Shown here: positions 58,315 through 64,000 of the stretch, piece by piece
Numbering within the stretch: position 1 is the stretch's first letter
Layout: the number at the start of each line of letters is the position of its first letter
Origin: Alteromonas sp. RKMC-009
GTDB taxonomy: Bacteria > Pseudomonadota > Gammaproteobacteria > Enterobacterales > Alteromonadaceae
NCBI RefSeq assembly: GCF_003584565.2
Contig: NZ_CP031010.1
Coordinates: 434,001-498,000 of the forward strand
Length of the DNA: 64,000 nucleotides
Reading direction: 5' to 3'
Notes under the pieces: model-generated
Databases searched by the model: none
Seen by the model: the letters and a program-made list of their open reading frames with translations, nothing else
Told to the model about the DNA's origin: nothing
Made by a program: the position numbers and the translations under genes

Positions 58315-58929
58315 TTATTTGAACATGTGAGGGTCGAAAACGTGGCCGAGCTTTTCGGTTTTTGTTTTCAGGTAATGTTTATTGTCTTTAGTCATGCCGT
58401 GATCGATAGGCTTTCTGGCAACAATTTCGATGCCTAAGTCTTCCAGCGCTTTCAGTTTGCGGGGATTATTCGTCATCAGCTCCACTTTGCCGATTTTCAG
58501 TGTGTCCAGCATGAGTTTACAGATATCGTAGCTGCGTAAATCTGCATCAAAACCCAGATGCTCATTCGCTTCAACGGTATCCATGCCGCTGTCCTGCAGG
58601 TTGTAAGCGCGGATTTTATTCAACAGGCCAATACCCCGGCCTTCCTGGCGCAAATACAGAATCACGCCGAAACCGTGGTCGACAATATTCTGCATGGCTT
58701 TTTCCAGTTGGAAGCCACAATCGCAACGTGTACTGAATAAAGCATCACCGGTAAGGCATTCTGAATGAATACGAATCGGCACAGTATCGCCTTCTTCCCA
58801 CGAGCCGTAAGATAATGCCACATGTTCCTGCCCGCTTAATTCAACAAAGCCGTGAATGCGGAATTCACCCATACGGGTAGGGAGTTTGGCGGAACTGATA
58901 TATTCGTATTTAGGTTGCTTACTGGTCAT
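58315..58929 (-). CDS. ribA: GTP cyclohydrolase II RibA
   Basis: 204 residues, against 196 in E. coli. First step of riboflavin synthesis from GTP. Zinc ligands in SECLTGDALFSTRCDCGFQLEKAM (about 55-78), GTP-binding and catalytic YLRQEGRGIGLLNKIRAYNLQDSG (about 93-116), and NPRKLKALEDLGIEIVAR near the C-terminus. No fused RibB domain. Confidence 0.96.
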   Translation of the reverse strand: MTSKQPKYEYISSAKLPTRMGEFRIHGFVELSGQEHVALSYGSWEEGDTVPIRIHSECLTGDALFSTRCDCGFQLEKAMQNIVDHGFGVILYLRQEGRGIGLLNKIRAYNLQDSGMDTVEANEHLGFDADLRSYDICKLMLDTLKIGKVELMTNNPRKLKALEDLGIEIVARKPIDHGMTKDNKHYLKTKTEKLGHVFDPHMFK

Positions 58930-59038
58930 TGCACTTCTATGCCTGCTATTTCATCCACGGTAATGTGGGGATGATGTGACATTTTACAAGATAGTGAGTG
59001 TGATATTATAGCAATTGTTTATGAAATAGTGCTGACAG

Positions 59039-61909
59039 TTACAACCTGACAAAATTATCCAGCGGAGCGGGGTGGGCAATTGCAAAGCCCTGAGCGAAAT
59101 CCACACCAATGGCACGCAGGGATTCCATCGCCAGCGCGCTTTCTACGTATTCGCCGACTGTCGACATGCCAATGGCCTTGGCCACATCATTGATAGACGA
59201 CACCAGTACCTTATTCACCGGACTGGTATGCATGTCCTGAACAAAGCTGCCATCAATTTTCACGCAGTTAACCGGCAAATCCCTTAAATAGCCGTAGGAC
59301 GAGAATCCGGTACCAAAATCATCAAGGGCAAATTTACAACCTAACTGTTTAAAGGTGCGGATAAATTCTAATGTTCTGTCCATCTGCACAATGGCGGCCG
59401 TTTCAGTAATTTCAAAACAAATTTTACTGTAAGGCACATTGTGTTGCTCAAACGCTTTCAGGATTTGCAGTTTCAGATTTTCATCTGCCAGTGCCGTGCC
59501 GCACAAATTAATATTGCACTGGGCAAGGTTAGCCAGTTGAACGGGATGGGCTCCCAGCCAGCTGAGCGTATGGGTAACAACCCACTGGTCTATGAGGGGA
59601 GAAAGATCGTATCTTTCCGCTGTCGGCAGGAAAGCTGCCGGTTCATATATCTGGCCCTGGTCTCCCTTCATGCGCACAAGAATTTCAAAGTAGTCACCGC
59701 CGGCTTCCGTTTGCAGAGGCATGAGCGGCTGATAATAAAGTTCAAAGCCGCCGGACTGCAGCGCAGACTGAATGCGCTTCACCCAGTCGAGTTCTTCGGT
59801 GTAACGTTGCAGCGCCTCGTCATTACCTTTTAACTGATGAATACAATTTCTGCCGTTCCGCTTGGCCATATAACAGGCATTATCTGCCAGACTTAACAGA
59901 TGCTCCGCACTGGCGTCGATTTGATCGCTGTTCACCATGCCGATACTGACACCCAGATTGAATACCTGGTTATCCCAGACAAACCGGTAGGCCTGCACCG
60001 CATTCAGCATCTTGTTACCACACAAGAATGCTGATTCTTCAGTTTCGGTTGTGTATAAAGCGGCAAATTCATCGCCTCCCAGCCTAGCCAGCAGGCCACG
60101 GTTGCCTAATGTGGATTTCAGCAGGCTGGCAATTTCTTTGATTAGTCTGTCACCTGCTTTATGACCACAGGTATCGTTAACGGTTTTAAATCTGTCCAGG
60201 TCGAGGTATTGCAGGATAACTGGCGGAGAGTTTTCTGTACGTGCCTGCATCGCGCTGGCCAGTTGCAATTCAAATTCTCTGCGGTTCATCGCGCCGGTGA
60301 GGGAATCGTGGCTGGCGAGGTATTGCAGGCTCAGGTCCATTTCTTTGCGGCTGGTGATATCAAATACCGAACCGTAAAGGTAAATATCGTCACTTTCCCG
60401 TTTTAACTGACAGGAGAGTGAAAACCAGAACTCACTGCCATCAGCCCGGGTACCGCGGATTTCTTTTCCCAGAATCACATTTTTCTCAAGCAGCTCGGCG
60501 ACCAGGGCTTTACGGTCATTTTCATCGGCATAGAAGGTGGCTGTGTTGGTGACAGATTTGAGCATATCGCCTTCACTGTCATAGCCAAATACGGCACACA
60601 TAGCAGGGTTGACCGTTTTTAGCTTGCCATCAAGGGTAGAGGTATACAGCCCTTCTGCGGCAGTGCGGAACAGATCGTAAAAGCGCTGGAGATCAGATAT
60701 CCGGCGGCGCTGGGTAGAGAGCTGATCATCACTCACCGTGCGCTCTTGTATTTCAGCACCAATTCCCAGTGCCATCACCGACAGCACCACGATAAGGATT
60801 TCCAGGACCGGTGACACATCGTCAAAAGATATCCCGTTTACCATGTTAGAAAAACAATGGGTAAACGCCACCATGAACAGCCCCCAGGCCAGCAGGTATA
60901 TGAAAGTGAGGGACGGAATACGGCGATCGCGATATATCAGTGCTTCAAGGGCAAACAGAGTGGTAAATACAGGCATTGCAAAGCAGCCTGTACTGAACGT
61001 GAAGAACGGATTACCTAATGCCAGTGCGGCAATAGCCAGTGCGCCAAGGGCGATACTTTGCAGAAGATGGACAAGCTGAGGCACGCGGGTGAAGAAGTGG
61101 CGGGTCAGTTTCAAAAGAACAAAACACACCATCAGCATCAGCAGAGTGAATATAATTTCAAAGTGTTGTTGCAGGCCGCTGGCAATAACCAGTTCCCCTT
61201 GCACCCAGACCAGAATCAACAGGCAATTTGCGGCCAGTGCTGACAGCCAGAATCTGCTGCGGGTTTGTTTATACAACCAGGTCAGCAAGAAATAGCCGAA
61301 CAGCACGGTCAGTGAACCTGTGGTAAGGCCGAAAAGGAGTAAATTATTTTGTTGCCGCTCCGACAGCTTTTGGGTGTCCCATAAATACACCGGAAATGCG
61401 CGGAAGCCATGATCTTTCAACCTGACGGCCAGTGTGGTGGTGACGCCGGCCTGTAACGTAACAGGAACAACCAGTGCGCCCTGCCGGTAATACTCTGCTA
61501 CCGGTTCAGAAGCGGTTAAAACCGTGGCGCTTAGCAGGTTGCCACGGGCGTCCAGCGTAAAGATACCGGCCTCATCAACGCCGGGCTTTTCAATACTGAC
61601 TACCAGTGACGACGCACGGTCGAGAACGGAATGGACATCAATGAACTGCCATAACGCCTCACCATCCTCAAGGGGCATCAACGAATCGCTGACAGGCAGG
61701 TTTGAGCGGTTCTGTAGGGCTTCTGAGGGAGTGAGGTTGTCGCCGGCAACATAAACCGGTACTTCGGCATTCAGGTTGACTGACACAAAATCGCGGGAAA
61801 GAAGTTTATCGGCGGCGATACTGCACAGCGGACTGAACAACAGCCCGGTTATTATCAGTAACACTGTGACAAAAAAATTGCCGGCTCCCGCCCGCTCAGC
61901 ACGTCTCAT
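59039..61909 (-). CDS. 7TMR-DISM sensor with PAS, GGDEF and EAL domains
   Basis: 956 residues. Signal-anchor near 15-33, periplasmic DISMED2-like domain (about 40-180), seven-helix membrane domain (about 190-390), PAS (about 405-520), GGDEF (about 530-690, GGDEF intact) and EAL (about 705-956). The I-site four residues before GGDEF reads RxxL, not RxxD, so feedback inhibition is probably absent. In EAL the first motif is EILVR, but the other motifs (NINLCG, EITE, DDFGTGFSS, KIDGSF, AQGF) look intact. Likely a c-di-GMP enzyme, sensing a carbohydrate-like or other periplasmic cue. Confidence 0.9.
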   Translation of the reverse strand: MRRAERAGAGNFFVTVLLIITGLLFSPLCSIAADKLLSRDFVSVNLNAEVPVYVAGDNLTPSEALQNRSNLPVSDSLMPLEDGEALWQFIDVHSVLDRASSLVVSIEKPGVDEAGIFTLDARGNLLSATVLTASEPVAEYYRQGALVVPVTLQAGVTTTLAVRLKDHGFRAFPVYLWDTQKLSERQQNNLLLFGLTTGSLTVLFGYFLLTWLYKQTRSRFWLSALAANCLLILVWVQGELVIASGLQQHFEIIFTLLMLMVCFVLLKLTRHFFTRVPQLVHLLQSIALGALAIAALALGNPFFTFSTGCFAMPVFTTLFALEALIYRDRRIPSLTFIYLLAWGLFMVAFTHCFSNMVNGISFDDVSPVLEILIVVLSVMALGIGAEIQERTVSDDQLSTQRRRISDLQRFYDLFRTAAEGLYTSTLDGKLKTVNPAMCAVFGYDSEGDMLKSVTNTATFYADENDRKALVAELLEKNVILGKEIRGTRADGSEFWFSLSCQLKRESDDIYLYGSVFDITSRKEMDLSLQYLASHDSLTGAMNRREFELQLASAMQARTENSPPVILQYLDLDRFKTVNDTCGHKAGDRLIKEIASLLKSTLGNRGLLARLGGDEFAALYTTETEESAFLCGNKMLNAVQAYRFVWDNQVFNLGVSIGMVNSDQIDASAEHLLSLADNACYMAKRNGRNCIHQLKGNDEALQRYTEELDWVKRIQSALQSGGFELYYQPLMPLQTEAGGDYFEILVRMKGDQGQIYEPAAFLPTAERYDLSPLIDQWVVTHTLSWLGAHPVQLANLAQCNINLCGTALADENLKLQILKAFEQHNVPYSKICFEITETAAIVQMDRTLEFIRTFKQLGCKFALDDFGTGFSSYGYLRDLPVNCVKIDGSFVQDMHTSPVNKVLVSSINDVAKAIGMSTVGEYVESALAMESLRAIGVDFAQGFAIAHPAPLDNFVRL

Positions 61910-61976
61910 TCCCTGCTCGCACCATCTTGTTTTGATTGTTTTTTATACTAATACAAACCTTGCAGGATCACGAATC

Positions 61977-62285
61977 CTATTTTGAGTTGATGTGCTGCCA
62001 TAAAGTGTCTGTATTACTCGCGATGCCGCCAGCGGGCTCCAGCCACATGGCATCACATAACCATTCAATGCAAAGGAGAAAACGTAATTCTCCGGCAGAA
62101 TAAATAACCTGCATACGATCTGCGCCCCATTCAGGAGGTTGGGGCACAGCATCCAGTAGTGCACCTAACCGGTTAGCAAATTGGGTTGCTCTGGCCGGTG
62201 TATCAGGCAGGGGAAACGCCAGTAAAATAAGTTCGTTCTGCCTTTTGGCTTGTTGTTTCAGAGCTTCTGCTGTTAACTGCTGCAC
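61977..62285 (-). CDS. Hypothetical 102-residue protein downstream of selO
   Basis: GTG start at 62285 with GGAGGA upstream, overlapping the end of selO by 13 bases; a longer in-frame reading to 62366 would run deep into selO. The residues begin VQQLTAEALKQQAKRQNEL and contain PEWGADRMQVIYSAGELRFLLCIEWLCDAMWLEP (about 52-85). I recognise no family. The tight junction and matching strand suggest coupling to selO. Confidence 0.6.
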   Translation of the reverse strand: MQQLTAEALKQQAKRQNELILLAFPLPDTPARATQFANRLGALLDAVPQPPEWGADRMQVIYSAGELRFLLCIEWLCDAMWLEPAGGIASNTDTLWQHINSK

Positions 62286-63700
62286 GACAGCATTCCTCCA
62301 CGTGTTTGTTTCGGCGGTGTGCTGAAAGGGTGGCTGTCCCATCGCGTATCGAAGGGCGAAGTACATGCCTCCAGCAATTGCTCACAGGTTGTAAAGTCGC
62401 CGCTTTCTGCATCTTCAATGGCTTGTTGTAGAAGATGGGTTCGCGGGATCACCGCCGGATTAAACGGGCGGATATCCTCAGGCTGCGTCGACTGTTCAAA
62501 CCGTAATGAGCGGTAATTTTGCCACCAGTTATCAAATGTCTCACGATCAACAAAATCATCACGTAGCGGACAGCGTGAATCTGTAAGGTTTGTAAGTGCC
62601 AACTTTCTAAAAGAAAAAGTGTAGTCTGACTGTTGCTGTTCCAGCATATTAAGCCACTGATTAACTACTGGCATGGATGAGGGAGAAGCGCTGTCCAGTC
62701 CCATCCGCCGGCACATCGCATTGCCGAACTGGTTAATAAACGCCGGTTCGTAGCGTTGCAGAGCAGAGCGGATTTCATCAACGGAGCAGTGGTCAGAAAA
62801 GCAGTGCGCCAGTACATTCAGATTCCACAGGCCAATGCCAGGTTGCTGATCAAATGCGTAGCGTCCCTGATGATCAGAGTGGTTAAAGACGGCATCAGCC
62901 TTAAACCCGTCCATAAAGGCATAGGGCCCGTAATCAAAGGTAATCCCGTGCACAGACATATTGTCTGTATTCATCACGCCATGGACGAAACCGTGAGTTT
63001 GCCACAACGCAATCAGCCGTGCGGTACGTAAAGTGATGGCCGTGAGCAGGGCCAGATGAGGATTTGCAGCATCGAGGCATTCCGGGAAGTGGGTAGCCAA
63101 CGTGTAGTCAAACAGTGCATTGAGCTTGTCTTTTTCACCGCTGTGGAAGAAGTATTCAAAATGCCCGAAGCGTATGTGACTTGGGCAGGTGCGGATCATC
63201 ATCGCTCCCTGTTCCGGCTGCTCCCGGAAAACGGTTTCTGCGCTGCTGAAGAGGCACAAACTTCGTGATGAGGGAATACCAAGGGCATGCAATGCTTCGC
63301 CGCCAATATATTCGCGGATCGTTGAGCGTAATACCGCGCGGCCGTCTGCGCCTCTGGAATAAGGTGTCGGACCGGCGCCTTTGAGGTGCAGGTCTGTTAC
63401 TTTGCCTTCTTTATCCACCGCTCCTGCCAGCAGTAAGCCGCGGCCGTCGCCAAGAAACGGGTTCCACTGGCCAAACTGATGACCACCATATTTCTGAGCC
63501 ACTGCGCTTTCGCAAAGTGCTGAGCTTTCATCCGCCAGTAACGTGGTAATGTGATTATCTGTCCACCATGCCTCAGGCAGGCCCAATTGTGCGGCCAGTG
63601 GCCGGTTCACCAGGCGCAGCTGTTGTTGCTTAAGCACTGCCGGTTTTACAGGGGAAACCATGGATGACAGTGCGCTGGCATAACTGTGAGTAAGTTTCAT
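62273..63700 (-). CDS. selO: Protein adenylyltransferase SelO (YdiU/UPF0061)
   Basis: 475 residues, against 478 in E. coli. A pseudokinase-fold enzyme that AMPylates proteins under oxidative stress. Motifs: FGQWNPFLGDGRGLLLAG (about 75-92), DLHLKGAGPTPYSRGADGRAVLRSTIREYIGGEALHALGIPSSRSL (about 102-147), HGVMNTDNMSVHGITFDYGPYAF (about 238-260). The C-terminal Cys473 in LSCSS matches the conserved redox cysteine position. Confidence 0.96.
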   Translation of the reverse strand: MKLTHSYASALSSMVSPVKPAVLKQQQLRLVNRPLAAQLGLPEAWWTDNHITTLLADESSALCESAVAQKYGGHQFGQWNPFLGDGRGLLLAGAVDKEGKVTDLHLKGAGPTPYSRGADGRAVLRSTIREYIGGEALHALGIPSSRSLCLFSSAETVFREQPEQGAMMIRTCPSHIRFGHFEYFFHSGEKDKLNALFDYTLATHFPECLDAANPHLALLTAITLRTARLIALWQTHGFVHGVMNTDNMSVHGITFDYGPYAFMDGFKADAVFNHSDHQGRYAFDQQPGIGLWNLNVLAHCFSDHCSVDEIRSALQRYEPAFINQFGNAMCRRMGLDSASPSSMPVVNQWLNMLEQQQSDYTFSFRKLALTNLTDSRCPLRDDFVDRETFDNWWQNYRSLRFEQSTQPEDIRPFNPAVIPRTHLLQQAIEDAESGDFTTCEQLLEACTSPFDTRWDSHPFSTPPKQTRGGMLSCSS

Positions 63701-63875
63701 GGGGGCCTTAAGAAATTCGGGAAAATTAGTCTGATGTGTTTTGATACTGATTTCCAGTTAACATCAGGCTATGTAGATTACTAAAAATTAATTATAAACT
63801 CAGCCCCGGAAGAGAGCGTAATCAATAATAATCCCACTAACCACGGCAATCCCACTCAACAAGGAGTATTGAGAC

Positions 63876-64000
63876 GTGTTAACGATTCATCATTTAAATA
63901 ATTCGCGGTCGCAACGGTTACTCTGGTTACTGGAGGAGCTGGATGTTGAGTACAAACTGGAGAAATACCAGCGGGATGCGAAGACGGGTCTTGCGCCGGT
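63876..64000 (+). CDS. Glutathione S-transferase (N-terminal part only)
   Basis: GTG start at 63876 with AAGGAG 10 bases upstream. The 41 visible codons read MLTIHHLNNSRSQRLLWLLE, then ELDVEYKLEKYQRDAKTGLAP, a typical GST thioredoxin-fold start with the glutathione-site Ser/Arg after the first strand. It is cut by the right edge. Confidence 0.82.
   Translation, partial: MLTIHHLNNSRSQRLLWLLEELDVEYKLEKYQRDAKTGLAP

Noticed and set aside
62286..62366. Longer start for the hypothetical gene after selO
   Set aside because: It would overlap selO by over 90 bases and lacks a ribosome site, whereas the GTG at 62285 has GGAGGA upstream.

Overview
The window is a chromosomal segment of a marine gammaproteobacterium, most likely Alteromonas or a close relative in Alteromonadaceae. 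This rests on gene content: the hemCDXY, gmk-rpoZ-spoT-ridA-recG and thiC-thiDE-thiFSGH blocks, the paired marine sortase and its target, and a TRAP/Kdu uronate locus. No rRNA, tRNA, IS element, prophage or CRISPR array was seen. Coding density is high and almost every gene could be assigned to a family.

Layout: 1-8.7 kb is a uronate (pectin/oligogalacturonate type) catabolic locus. It holds altronate dehydratase (cut by the left edge), a LacI-type regulator, a kduD-kduI-dctPQM operon and a divergent DUF4861 lipoprotein. Two near-identical perfect palindromes flank the transcription units and probably form one regulon. 8.7-8.8 kb is a long hairpin repeat. 8.9-15.4 kb is a thiamine operon (thiC-thiDE-thiF-thiS-thiG-thiH) behind a TPP riboswitch. 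15.6-17.7 kb is feoAB. 17.8-23.8 kb is a FecR/FecI pair with an STN-type TonB-dependent receptor, followed by an exported amidohydrolase. 23.9-27.9 kb is hemCDXY with an upstream esterase.

28.6-36.5 kb carries housekeeping genes (gmk, rpoZ, spoT, ridA, recG, rsmJ) and two peroxiredoxin-like genes. 36.8-40.0 kb has a CsgD/VpsT-like regulator, a YhiN-type flavoprotein and a DUF21 membrane protein. 40.0-42.7 kb is a class GN sortase with its dedicated VIT/vWA target. 42.8-43.9 kb has DUF454 and DnaJ-related genes. 43.9-48.9 kb is an AcrR-AcrA-AcrB type efflux locus. 49.0-51.9 kb is a CoA-transferase/GNAT fusion overlapping a histone-deacetylase-family gene. 51.9-52.2 kb holds a second hairpin repeat of the 8.7 kb class. 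52.2-64 kb has a chemoreceptor, a ZntB-like transporter, DUF1439, an ATP-grasp enzyme, DUF3300, ribA, a 7TMR-DISM GGDEF/EAL protein, selO and the start of a glutathione S-transferase.

The least explained structure is the pair of hairpin repeats near 8.7 and 52.1 kb. They share a 52-base core at 43/52 identity, but their long flanking stems differ in sequence while each stays self-complementary. Other points of interest are the shared LacI-type palindromes, the exported deaminase-like enzyme beside a FecIR-controlled receptor, and the acyltransferase/deacetylase gene pair.
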